From Locusta migratoria (taxonomy: Eukaryota; Arthropoda; Insecta; Orthoptera; Acrididae), in the NCBI GenBank assembly GCA_026315105.1, contig CM048750.1:167056549-167120548 (forward strand): DNA of 64,000 bases, in the 5' to 3' direction. The number at the start of each line of letters is the position of its first letter. Position 1 is the stretch's first letter. The notes under the pieces are model-generated. The model did no database searches. It worked only from the letters and a program-made list of their open reading frames with translations, and had not been told where the DNA came from. Of the stretch, positions 33,669 to 43,845 are shown piece by piece. The position numbers and the translations under genes were made by a program.

Positions 33669-33739
33669 CGAAAGGCAAAGGTCCCAGGTTCGAGTCCCGG
33701 TTCCGGCACACAATTTTAATCTGCCAGGAAGTTTCATAT
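33598..33739. repeat. Fold-back hairpin, ~70-bp near-perfect arms
   Basis: atatgaaacttcctggcaga at 33598 is answered by tctgccaggaagtttcatat ending 33739. The centre (ttttgcgaaa, ~33668) leaves a loop of only about 3-4 bases. Both arms are the tRNA-like half plus part of block A. Confidence 0.92.
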
Positions 33740-34379
33740 TAGTTTCCATTTTACGATTTAACAGAAGGAAAGAAACTGATCTCATTTTCGCTGAATATCC
33801 TCCGCAGACCGTGGGTTCGGATGATGAAATCGGGCGCATTGTAACCAAGTATGTACTGGCGGTTTGATTTAAAAAACTTCGGCAGCCTTCCGAGGAAGTC
33901 GACCGTCGGCAGAATTCAGTGATGTCCACGCGACTGAGACCTCAACCATCAACGTTAAGAAACAATGGAGTACCTAAGCAGCCGACGGCTAGGTCGAGCG
34001 TAAAAATATTGCGCAAAAAAATGGAAACATGTCGGTAGTATGTCACTAATCTGACGGCATTCCTGCAGGAGGGAATGGTAGAGGCAGAGGGGGCAAGAAT
34101 GGACTGCGCAGTCCGAGATAGGTATTCGTCGTACTGCGCATGACGTCACTGCCGAGCACGTGGCGGCAGTTGTAACCCTGTAGTAGGTTGTTGTTTACTG
34201 TGTACTAGCGGGAACGTTTTGTTTCGTTTTCTTCACGACACAACATTCGATGCCTCTAATTCCGTTTAATATGTTAATGATTCGTTTGACATTTTAAATT
34301 CTCGCATAATCGTTGATGAAAAGACATTAGCCTATGGAACAAACGAGCAGCTCCAAAAATAATTCTCAGCAAAACGTAT
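33740..34379. other. Noncoding DNA upstream of P-element relic
   Basis: No clear frame. The last ~220 bp probably belong to the decayed 5' part of the P element that follows. Confidence 0.35.
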
Positions 34380-35200
34380 TTGTGCTGTGAAACACTGCAG
34401 ATTCGAAACCGAAGGCAGCTGTTACCATTTCGGAAAGGATTCTTAATGTCAGTTAATTCTTTATTTGGCCTTCATTCTGACCTTTTGTCACTAGGCATTA
34501 AGTATATATTAAAAGCATGGCTGAACCAGGACTGTCTTGAAAATTTGTTTTCACAGAATAGAGGTCTTGGCCATTTCCATCAGCATCCTCCCCCTAAAGA
34601 AGTAATCAACGGCTGCGTTTGTTGCTTGTGGAAAAGAATGCCCAAGACATTCCACTGTCTAATACTTCGCCTGTGAGACAGGAACAAGACTCACTACGAT
34701 TCCTGTCATCTAGTCTGCTGTGTGGAATTATGCCGGATACGTCTGGAGCAATGGCCATGTTAGATGGGGAAGCAGAGAGCCAGGGCATAAGTTTTAGTTG
34801 TGAGGCTTTTGCACCGTCTGCTGTGACAGCTGTTGGATGCCCAGCTGAAGGATTCAGATATCTGGCAGGCTACATTATTGCACGCCGTGCTGCGAAATAT
34901 GACACCTCGCAGGGAGTGTCGTCGAATGAACTACTTTGTCCTCTTCCAAAACATATCGCAGAATACGGGTGGATAAAATTTATATCACGAGGAGGTTAGT
35001 TAGTGCTGTCTGACGAGTGGATGCGACAGATCTCAGAGTATAAGGTGCCGTTCAATGACATTAACGGAAGTGACATACTTTCAAAAGAATAAAAAATAGA
35101 GATTAACCGACGTAATTTCGCAGAAATATCTTCACGTGGCGCCGGAGGTCATGAAAATATTGATACGGATCCGAATTTTTATTCGAGTGCGCTACATCAA
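34380..35200 (+). pseudogene. P-element-type transposase, C-terminal half
   Basis: THAP/P-element transposases (THAP9-like) use a GTP-dependent DDE nuclease. Visible: LLPFRKGFLMSVNSLFGLHS, then IKYILKAWLNQDCLENLFSQ, matching the family's conserved LNQD.LENfFgq.R segment, then a frameshift near 34613 and LLLVEKNAQDIP. C-terminal FRYLAGYIIARRAAKYD follows (34854-34905), then HIAEYGWIKFISRGG and, past a stop, LVLSDEWMRQISEYKVPFND, the usual 'l.GGL..Ps.e' region. No THAP zinc finger or N-terminal DDE part remains. Broken by at least one frameshift and a stop (34999). Confidence 0.78.
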
Positions 35201-35369
35201 CATGAAGCTAAAGAAAGATAAAGCAGATGCATCAATAAGGCGAAAATGACGTCAGTGGCATTCTTCGGCTGTCGGAAGGATTTAACGAGGCATGTAACTG
35301 CAATAAGCAATGCGTAAACAGTTAACTTTGGTGTGTTTAGTGGTGTTCTACGTGACGGCGCAGCGCCGT

Positions 35370-37140
35370 TCCGCCCCTTGATGGCAGTGCTGCTTCGCCT
35401 AGAGCTCCTAAAAACACAGGCTGGCGCATCCGCCATTTTCATTCCTTGCGGATGCTAAACACAATACGTAGCTTATACTAACAGTGTTGTTTTATTCAAA
35501 TTTAGTGAATTAGTTTGTAAGTGCCCGCCATTGAGCCTTAGATCGTGCTAGCTTGAGCCTGCATTCCGCTCTTGTTTACGTCGATATGTTTGATTAGACA
35601 CAAAAGTCTCGCGTTTTCTTTACTTATTGCTGCTTTTCTTTGCTGTTCAAATAAAGAAAAAAAGGCAAGAAACATATATTTCTGTGATTAAAAAAACTGG
35701 TCATCTAGATAAAATTTTTAAGCGATCTTGGCTTGTATTTGAATAATGACTGTCTGTATGCGAGGTTTGTTTGCCGTCTTGCAGTAAGTGTTTATTGTCT
35801 GCTGTGACAAATTCACCCCATCGGATTTTTATACTCACATTGCTGAATGTACTTCTATTACGCTATTGAGAAAGTTTCAGAACGTATTACAAACACTAAA
35901 ATGGAAAAGAATATTAGTGTACAGGTTCTAAAGTTTACAGTCGTAGGGGCACACGGTGTCGATGTTCGCAACAACCGTTGAATGCTATTTGAAAACCTAA
36001 TCGTATAGTATGAGTGGAATAATCATTTTTGTTGAACCTTCTCTAAGGTTGACCGGTTTTCGTATGTAACATACCCTTGTCTTGTCAGTAATTTAATAAT
36101 CCTTGTAAAGCAAACATTTCGTTCCAACATTAGCACACTAGACCGCCGCAGCCGCAAGTAAAATTTATCCATTATTCTGTGTCAGTTATGTTATAGTTTC
36201 TTATAGATAAGTGTCAATATTGGCATTTACTAATGAGAAATTGAATTGAGGGTGTTCAAAAAAATGTTTGTATAGTCTATGGGACTTAACTACGGGGTCA
36301 TCAGTCCCTAAACTTACAAACTACTTATGAACTACTTACGAACTAGGACGGCACAAATATCCATGCCCGAGGGGGGATTCGAACCCCCGACCATAGTGGC
36401 CGTGCAGACCGTGAATTGAGGGTGTATTTTGTGATAAAACATCAGGTACCATTTTTTCAAATTGCATACTAGAAGTTATGACGATAAAATATCGAAATAC
36501 CACAAACAGCATTCAACGGTAGTTGCCTGTTATCAGCACAGTACGCTGCCACAACCGCCACAACTTTTTGCCCACTATATTTATCTTTTCCGTTTTAGTG
36601 TTTGTAATACTTTCTCGCAATAACGTAATAGAAGTATCTTCAACAATTTGTGCAATGTCAGTACAAAACTTTTTGATGTAGTGTATTTCTCAATATACTA
36701 CATAATACACACACACATTGTGTTATAAAAACGGTATGTTCTTTTTTGTTGTGTTGTGATATTTTGCGACTGCTAACTTCAGACATGCAGCTTTACTATT
36801 AACTATCACTTCAAGTCATAATAAAAATATTTAGTTACAATACATAACTGTGGGCTCTGTCTGGGTTCCCATTTTTTGCGCCGACAGTTAATGATTGATT
36901 TTTTTTTTTTTCTTTTCGTACAATCTCTCGGGAAACTAAACATTCTGTAACCACCTCTGGAATGATCTGAGCAGTTTCTGGCAACAGAGCCACCCATAAT
37001 GTCGTGCTAAAGTGCCGTGACGCAAATCCTATAGCACCGCAGAATGTTTAACTTACGAGCTACAGGAATGAAAATGGCGGATGCGTCAGCTCGTACTTAC
37101 AGGAGCCTTAGCTTCGCCACTGACAACGGCCAATAAGCAG
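35370..37140. repeat. Large inverted-repeat region (outer and inner arms)
   Basis: Outer arms: 35370-35455 (gctgcttcgcctagagctcc, then ggcgcatccgccattttcat) and 37060-37145 (atgaaaatggcggatgcgtc, then ggagccttagcttcgcc). Inner arms: ~35840-35990 (cttctattacgctattgaga, tattacaaacactaaaa, caaccgttgaatgct) and ~36500-36640 (inverse of each). The intermediate segments (35460-35840, 36640-37050) do not obviously pair. A SINE (36256-36411) lies near the centre. Probably a decayed fold-back DNA element. Confidence 0.65.
36256..36411 (-). mobile_element. tRNA-derived SINE, 5' truncated
   Basis: The copy ends after gccgtgcagacc, lacking the first third of the tRNA head. TSD tgaattgagggtgt (14 bp) at 36242-36255 and 36412-36425. 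Confidence 0.94.
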
Positions 37141-37145
37141 GCCGT

Positions 37146-37588
37146 TTCGCTTCGGGCCCAACCTTTTATAGAATAACCTCGCGTAGAGAGTTGTAGTAAA
37201 TTCGTAGCTTAGTAATGGTGCACAAGCTGGAATGTTACCCAGGATCACGGGATATGGGCGTGAGATGTAATCCATGCTGGTGTGATCGGCCGGCCATGAA
37301 CAAGGTCACATTCAGGCAGGACCGGATCACGGAGAGGCTGTAGCCCGGAGCCGCCAGTTTCCCCAGGGGCCTGCACTCAGATTTTATAATGCTTTTGGGA
37401 AGTTCCATAAGGTCTATTATTATCTAATGCCTAGAGGCATCGACGCCATACAACTATTATTACCGTACTTCCACGCAAATGTATCAGGCCTACATGAAGC
37501 TAGCAGAGACCGGAGCCACAGACAGTAGTTGCTAAGATTAGACGTGACATATGTGTGACGCAGCGGCCGCTGTGCCGAAAAACACACA
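37146..37588. other. Noncoding DNA of moderate GC
   Basis: No frame or repeat recognised; precedes the candidate small ORF. Confidence 0.35.
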
Positions 37589-37783
37589 TTGAACTACTAT
37601 GGTCGAGTACTGAGGGGAGTAGTGGAACGAAACTTATGGGCCGGTAACGACAGTTCAGAACGGTACTCAGATATGCTTGTAGTTGCTTTGTCTATAATTA
37701 CCTTAGTCATGGGCACCTATTACGTCTGCTGGGCCTTCTTCACCCGTTCAGTCGTTCCTGCAACAAGCGAGAGTAGTCATTAA
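37589..37783 (+). CDS. Candidate small ORF with one transmembrane segment
   Basis: A 64-codon frame ends in TAA at 37781-37783. The upstream open limit is the stop at 37556; the only ATG in frame encodes MLVVALSIITLVMGTYYVCW (37673), a good membrane helix of ~20 residues, followed by FFTRSVVPATSESSH. The preceding residues (NYYGRVLRGVVERNLWAGND) are basic/aromatic. I do not recognise the protein. It could be a terminal exon (a possible acceptor gtgacgcag ends at 37563), a small membrane protein, or chance. Confidence 0.22.
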   Translation: MNYYGRVLRGVVERNLWAGNDSSERYSDMLVVALSIITLVMGTYYVCWAFFTRSVVPATSESSH

Positions 37784-37837
37784 AGAAAACAGTTTGATTA
37801 TGAAACTTACCTGTCAGCGTAGATTAGATTAGTTTTT

Positions 37838-39560
37838 TGCTCCATAGATCTATGTTGAGGAGATCCTCGTAGATGTGGAACATGTCAAGAAACAAAATGT
37901 ACAAGTTGAATAATAGATAATACTAATAATATAAATACAGATACATAGATTTTAAGGTTTTTTTAGCTAATAATATAATAATACTAATATAGTATGAGTA
38001 CATGCATCATTTGGTACAATTTAGAAATTCACTAATGGAGTAGAAGGAGTTGGCCACTAGGAAGTCTTTTAGGTTCCTATTAAACTGATCTTTATTTGTA
38101 GCTAAATTTTTGATACTTGATGGTAAATTATATAAAATGTGTGTTCCTGAGTAGTGGACTCCTTTTTGAACTAAAGTAAGTGCTTTTAAGTCCTTGTGTA
38201 GATCATTTTTATTCCTAGTATTGTATGTATGAACTGAGCTGTTTGTTGGGAAAAGGGATATATTATTTATGAAAAATTTCATTAAGAATAAATATACTGA
38301 GAGGCAGTAGTTAGTATATCCAGTTCTTTGAAGAGGCTTCTACAGGAAGTCCGTGAATTTACTCCACAAATAATACGTATTACACGTTTTTGGACTCTGA
38401 AGACTTTTGACTGACTTGAAGAGTTACCCCAAAATATTGTACCATATGACATTAGCGAATGAAAGTAAGCAAAGTATGCAAGCTTTGTTATTTTTATGTC
38501 TCCTATGTCTGATAACACTCGTATTGAAAATACACATTTATTGAGTCGTTTCTGCAGTTCTGTGGTGTGCTCCTCCCAACTAAATTTATTATCAAGCTGT
38601 AATCCCAGTAATTTAATACTGTCAACCTCTTCTATCTGCTCTTCTTCATACTTAATGCATATGCTGACGGGAAATCTCTTACATGTTCTCAACTGCTTGT
38701 AGTGAGTCTTTTCAAAGTTTAATGACAATGAGTTGGCTTTAAACCATTTATTAATGTTCAGACCTTTCTATAACTATGCTTGACGTACTTTTTATTGCAA
38801 TACTTGTATCATTTGCAAACAAAACGAACTCTGCTTCTGGTAGTGTAACTGATGAGAGGTCATTAATGTACACAAGAAAAAGCAATGGCCGTAAGATGGA
38901 TCCTTGTGGGACACCACATGTAATTTCTTCCCAATCCGATGATGACTGTTGGCTTAATTCACTAGTCACTTGCCCTGACACCCTTTATTTCCAGTTAGTG
39001 AGGTACGAATTGACCATTTTGCAGCATTTCCCGTGATCCCAAGGAATTCTAATTTACTTAAATGGATGTTATGGTTCACACAATCAAATGCCTTTGACAA
39101 ATCACAGAAAATACCTGCTGCTTGCAATTTATTATCTAACGAATTAAGTACATTCTCACTGTAAGTATAAATAGCCTTCTCGATATCGGAACCTTTCAGA
39201 AATCGAAACTGTGTTCTAGACAATATGTCATTTGAGTTTAAGAGGTTGAGAAGCTGCTTGTACATTACCTTTTCTAGAATTTTTGAGAATTTTGGCAAAA
39301 GTGAAATGGGTCTGTAGTTTGATGGTATCTCTTTATCCCCCTTCTTGAATAGAGGTTTAATATCCGCATATTTTAGCCAATCAGGAAATGTTCCCGTTAT
39401 AATAGACTGGTTACACAAATAACTTAAAATTTGGTAAGTTCACAAGAACACGCTTTAATTAACTTTGTTGATATTTCATCGTAACCACTAGAATGCTTTG
39501 TTTTTAAGGATTTTATTGTGGAAGTTATTTCTTGTGGTGAAGTGAGTGACATTCATGTAC
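37838..39560 (-). pseudogene. Jockey/CR1-superfamily LINE, RT and 3' end, minus strand
   Basis: From right to left: SGYDEISTKLIKAC (39.5 kb), ADIKPLFKKGDKEIPSNYRP with ISLLPKFSKILEKVM, DLSKAFDCVNH, GVPQGSILRPLLFLVYINDL, EFVLFANDTSIAI, then IKLLGLQLDNKFSWEEHT, YGTIFWGNSSSQSKVFRVQK, and the terminal HTYNTRNKNDLHKDL, VQKGVHYSGTHILYNLPSSI. The catalytic FADD box reads FAND (38.83 kb), destroying one metal-binding aspartate; frameshifts occur near 38740, 38970 and 38282. The 3' end on the minus strand is a ctaatctaatc tail (37838). 5' truncated near 39560-39640. Confidence 0.87.
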
Positions 39561-39751
39561 GTTAAGTTATTTGTAAATGCTAGTTTCAAATATTCAAGGG
39601 CATTATTTACTGACCCAGACAATCCCAGTACTGGATGTGCAGGACTTTTGGTGTGACGTGTTGCCTGTGTCGCTGGTTGCTACCTGCCGAGTTCCATCGC
39701 AAGCCGGCAGTAGCTGCAGCTGTACTGTGTCAGAGAGGCTTACCTATTCCT

Positions 39752-40110
39752 TAATTCACTTAACAAGGCAGTCTAGATCGCAAATTCGTTATTTCCTTGG
39801 TAATCAGTTTCGGTCACTTATATGACCATCTTCAAACCACAACTGTAATCCTATATAATATTAGAGGGATAAATTATTTCTAAAGTGAGTATTTAAAAAC
39901 AAGAATAAAATATACTGACAATAATGCCCACCGATTGTTTTCAGCTGGTGCCGCTCAATGGATCAGTGCAGGACTGCACCTACTTCTATAGCAGCATTGA
40001 ACCATTGGGCGGCTCTAGCTGAAAACAATCGGCGGGCATTATTGTCAGTATATTTTATTCTTGTTTTTAAATACTCACCTAGAAGTAATTTATCCTTATA
40101 ATATTACATA
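39752..40110. repeat. Hairpin element with ~97-bp arms and PLE-like left end
   Basis: Arms 39867-39961 and 40003-40100 are inverse copies (gagtatttaaaaacaagaat / attcttgtttttaaatactc, and gattgttttcagctgg / agctgaaaacaatcgg). The ~40-nt loop has its own palindrome gtgcaggactgcac. Just left, cagtttcggtcacttatatgaccatcttc resembles Penelope terminal sequences, so this may be a PLE end remnant. Confidence 0.75.
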
Positions 40111-40127
40111 ATACTACGCAAAAAGGT

Positions 40128-40820
40128 CTCTGATTGTTGCCAGCATGATATTGAAGTACCTGGGAAGCAGGTTGCTAGTCTTACTTGCCCAGGGCCCCAT
40201 TGGGTTTCACCCCTAACGGTTGAGGGACTAACCGGTGGATTTGGTAGTCTTTGCCGTCTGAGCACAAAGGTGGCTACGACTCAGAATATGTTCGAGATGC
40301 CCAACCTTATTCCAAAGTAACTGGTATCCCAACTGTCAGGACCACTTACTTGGCCACTCATACGTTGCCTGTGGTTCATGAACTAGGACATGACAACAGG
40401 AAGCCACACAAGAGGTTACAGATATGAAAGTAGCAAGAATGATTGCAGGCAGGTACTAATAGATGAGAACAATGGCAGAAGGGTGTCCATAATGAGGAAA
40501 ACAAAGAAAAACTGGGGATGAACACCATAGATGAAGCAGTTAGAGCGAACAGACTGTGATGGTGGGATCATGTTACACGAATGGGAGAAGCAAGGTTACC
40601 AAAGAGACTCATAAGCTCGGCAGCGGAGGTTAAAAGGAATCGAGGTAGACCAAGAAGAAAGTACTTAGATTCGGTGAAGAATGATTTTGAAGTAAAAGGC
40701 ATAATATCAGACGAGGCATCAATGTTATCATTGAACAGGGAATCATGGAGGAATTTTATTAGAGGTGCTATGCTCCAGACTGAACGCTGAAAGGCATAAC
40801 AGTCTCAAATGATGATGATG
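40128..40820 (+). mobile_element. Internally deleted RTE derivative (copy 2)
   Basis: 5' block as in copy 1 (30991), then a longer 3' part. The 3' part encodes the end of an RTE-type ORF: HVTRMGEARLPKRLISSAAE, KRNRGRPRRKYLDSVKNDFE, MLSLNRESWRNFIRGAMLQT, stop. It ends with a (GAT)n tail. No RT core is present, so 5' leader and ORF tail are joined directly. Confidence 0.78.
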
Positions 40821-40821
40821 A

Positions 40822-42048
40822 CTAGACAAAAACCCGGCGTTGCCCGGGTATCTATTTCATTATCCTTGCCTTAAGTTAGTATTTCTTCTACCCTTCTCTC
40901 TCTGTCCAATTCCTTTCTTCTAAAAACACTTACCGGAGAATATATAAAAAATAAGGCTGTCTTGCATAATGTACAAAATTATACGTCCAGTATCCAAACA
41001 AAGATAGCAATCAAAATACAACTGGTATATAAAATTCGCACGATCTCATATTTAAAATTGTATAATTTTTCAGGTATATTTTCACTTGTATGTGCTGTAT
41101 GTCTGTTCAAAATGTTCAAGTGTTTGTAATCCTATGGAACCAAACAACGTTGGTCATCAGTTCCTAGTCTTACAATCTACTTCAGCTAAGTTAAAGTAAC
41201 CCAAGGACAACACACACATTCGAACTTCCGACGCGGGAGACCGCCCGATCCGTAACGTGGCGCTCCAGACCGCTCGGCTACTCTCGCGCGGCACTGTACG
41301 TCTGTAAAATGTGTTGCAGTACAATTTGTATTAAAGAAGTAATGGATTAAAACTTGGCGAGTGATAGGGCTGTTTTCCATGAACGTTATTGTTTACGTCC
41401 TCATATCTCATGAACTACGTGTCGTGTTGTGATACAATTTCGAACGTATATTCATCTATATGTGTGTATAATGTCTTCCTGCGGCTACAATTTGTAGTGT
41501 CGAAATTATAAATTGTAACGTCATACCGAATGACGTAGTTTTAAACCATGATCAGCGGAAAAGTAGTGTGCGAGAAACTTTTTTCCTTTCATAATTTTGC
41601 TACAGTTGTCAGCGAGAAAAAGTTCAATAAATATTTGTTTAATGTTGGTTGCAAGTCGCTGAGTACTGTCATTCTCACACAGTGTGTGAATAAATTCTCG
41701 TCGCATTATGTGGCAGTTTCTTGCAACCACGTGTCGTATGTGGTTCTTACCTCGATAGCATTGTTACTTCACGGTAAGGAATATGTGCGCCAAATTTGGT
41801 TGAAATCGGTTCAGTGGTTTCGGAGGAAATGTGCAACACCGATGCAGCAGTTTTTTTTTTTTCGCATATCGTTGTTCATGACTTCATATCTCGTGAAAAA
41901 TGTGTTGTGCCTGATCCTAACACTTACGGCGACCGTCCTCATGTACTGAAGCTTACGTTTGAACAATTTCGTAAACATTGGAAGAAAACTGTAGATCTGT
42001 ATACAATACGTACACGCAAACATACAGACACTGCTTTATATAGAAAGA
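40822..42048 (-). mobile_element. Helitron copy B, complete non-autonomous
   Basis: On the minus strand the element starts TCTTTCTATATAAAGC after host A and ends with a GC-rich hairpin cccgggcaacgccggg, eight bases, then CTAG and host T. On the plus strand the borders are A|CTAG (40821/40822) and GA|T (42048/42049). This is the canonical Helitron end structure with AT insertion and no TSD. Carries a SINE (41107-41293) and no helicase. It inserted right at the (GAT)n tail of the RTE derivative. Confidence 0.83.
41107..41293 (-). mobile_element. tRNA-derived SINE (third variant)
   Basis: Variant with ggaaccaaacaacgttggtc and head ccgctcggctactctcgcgcggc, like the copy at 59355. TSD ctgtatgtctgt / ctgtacgtctgt at 41095-41106 and 41294-41305. 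Inserted in Helitron B. Confidence 0.91.
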
Positions 42049-42430
42049 TATCTTTACAGTTGTGGTCTCAAGATGGTCATGTAAGTAACAGAAAGCGGGT
42101 TACCAGGGAAATAAAGGAATCGCAATAATTATTCATCAGATCGGTGTTTTTGCATAATGTTCTGAAAAATAATTACCAATTTGTGTTGTCTGTGGTGCGT
42201 TTGTTAGCTGCTGGCCTCAGATGACCTTAACATGTTGCCTATTAGTGCACCCGGCATTACTTGGCAACTCTACGTATGCACGGGATATAAATCATAAACT
42301 GCTACGCATCCTCTCATTCCCTCTTCACTGTCCATCTCATCCTCGCCTCCACTGTACCTCAGGCGGCAGGTATATAAGACGCTCTCCAAGCCATATACGC
42401 TGCACCAATATACTAGTATTGTGTAATTCT
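42049..42430. other. Noncoding spacer
   Basis: No feature recognised between Helitron B and the array element. Confidence 0.4.
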
Positions 42431-43035
42431 GGAACGAACTAGTTTGGAAGAGCACCCCCACAGGCGAACTACGCGAACTAGTTCGCAGATCCCTGCCTCT
42501 TAGTTCGGCCGCTCCTTTTCCGAAGACTGACGGGGAACAGCGAGAGGACGCGAGATCGCGCAGAATCGCGTGAATACCTTCTGCCAGTTACCGTCATTTC
42601 GAGCTGAGATGCAGCTCAGGTGTAGTTTCATAGACATTGCCCAAAAATACGGGTAATAGCACACGCTTGGGCAACAATGATCATTACATTAAAAAGCTGT
42701 CATAACAAAAGAAAGAGCTCTTTTAGTAGCGGTAGCAAAAGCCAAAAAGAGCGGACGAACTAAAAAGAGCGACCTACTTCGCGACCGAGCTGCGAACTAA
42801 AAGGAGAGCTACCAGCCGCGAACTAAAATATGCGAGATTGGTCGCGAACTAGAATATGTGCGATCGGTCGCAAACTAAAACAAGCGTTACCGGTCGCGAA
42901 CTATTTTTCCAAACGTATCTCGCTTCTTAGTTCGTTGGATACCTTTCCGAAGACCGACGGACAATAGCGAGAGGGCGCGCAACAGAATTAAAAATCACGT
43001 GTTTGCCTTCTGCTGATGAGAGCCATTTCGAGGTG
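42431..43035 (-). repeat. Array element, copy 2 (inverted relative to copy 1)
   Basis: Same blocks as 899-1790 in reverse order. The gaac ends of 26-bp units fall at 42797, 42823, 42849, 42875 and 42901, exactly 26 bp apart. Contains acgaactagtttgg and gcgaactagttcgc palindromes (42433, 42473). It lacks the ~300-bp segment present in copy 1. Its right edge block (ccgaagaccgacggacaata, ~42960) also resembles its own left block (ccgaagactgacggggaaca, 42520), so the element carries internally repeated ends. Confidence 0.83.
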
Positions 43036-43390
43036 AGCGTCTGCCTGCTAGATTACATAGTCCAGTGCTACAAAATTTCTGTTTTGAAGTATTCTGCACT
43101 CTGCACTATGTAATAAATTCCATAATGCCATGATATAGAGATGACTCTAAACTCAAACGAGAGACATTATCCACTGTTTCTTTTGGTTTGCGTGATATTG
43201 TTAGCGGCTCAGGCAGCAAGCGCATGAAGCAGCTAGGTGGGGGAACTTCTCCCTCCACCTGCATGCGCAGACCACGCCGCTCAGCCGTCGCTCGGAGCGG
43301 ACGAACTGAAAGAACGAACTAGTTCGCGGCACAGCGCTCCCGATCTCGAACTATTACGCGAAAGTCTACTGTATAGCAGACCGTAGCTCG
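43036..43390. repeat. Flank with a further CGAACTAGTTCG block
   Basis: 43300-43340 (ggacgaactgaaagaacgaactagttcgcgg) repeats the palindromic block of the array element, suggesting a third partial end adjacent to copy 2. Confidence 0.5.
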
Positions 43391-43579
43391 GCCTCGTATG
43401 GGAAGGCTGTTCCGTAATCGTCACCGACTGAAGAGGCTTTATGGGATACGCATGGTGTGACCTTCAACGATGTTGGAGCAGATTTCTACCTTGGATCATC
43501 CAGAGACCCAAATTTTTTTAAAAAACTGATGAATTTTAAGAACGATTGCATCTTGGATTTTATATTATTGTGTTTCTTA

Positions 43580-43840
43580 CCGTTTTTAGATAGGCATCAC
43601 GATTTTACAGTGGTGTACACTCACGGTTCCAAACAAAGGGACTCTCTCGGCTATTCGTTCGTGTGATCTCCGTACTGCATAATCACTTTTTTTTTCAGCA
43701 GGGTATCACGCGATCCTAAAAGCACTGGAACAGATGCTGAGTGTCCAGAGAATTCTGTTTCTTATCTGTACCGATTCCAGAATTGCACTACAATCGTTGC
43801 AGAACCAGTACCCAGCTGAGAAATTGACACTGTTGTTACA
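43580..43840 (+). pseudogene. I-superfamily LINE RNase H fragment
   Basis: Reads HHDFTVVYTHGSKQRDSLGY (usual catalytic YTDGS mutated to YTHGS), stop at 43666, then in another frame from 43695 SAGYHAILKALEQMLSVQRI (helix; the E of 'AEy.A' is changed to G) and LFLICTDSRIALQSLQNQYP (catalytic TDS). Two key acids are lost. No flanking RT or zinc motif remains. Confidence 0.72.
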
Positions 43841-43845
43841 TTGAA

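Noticed and set aside
42221..42461. Frames around the start of array element copy 2
   Set aside because: Short overlapping frames on both strands with no conservation in copy 1.
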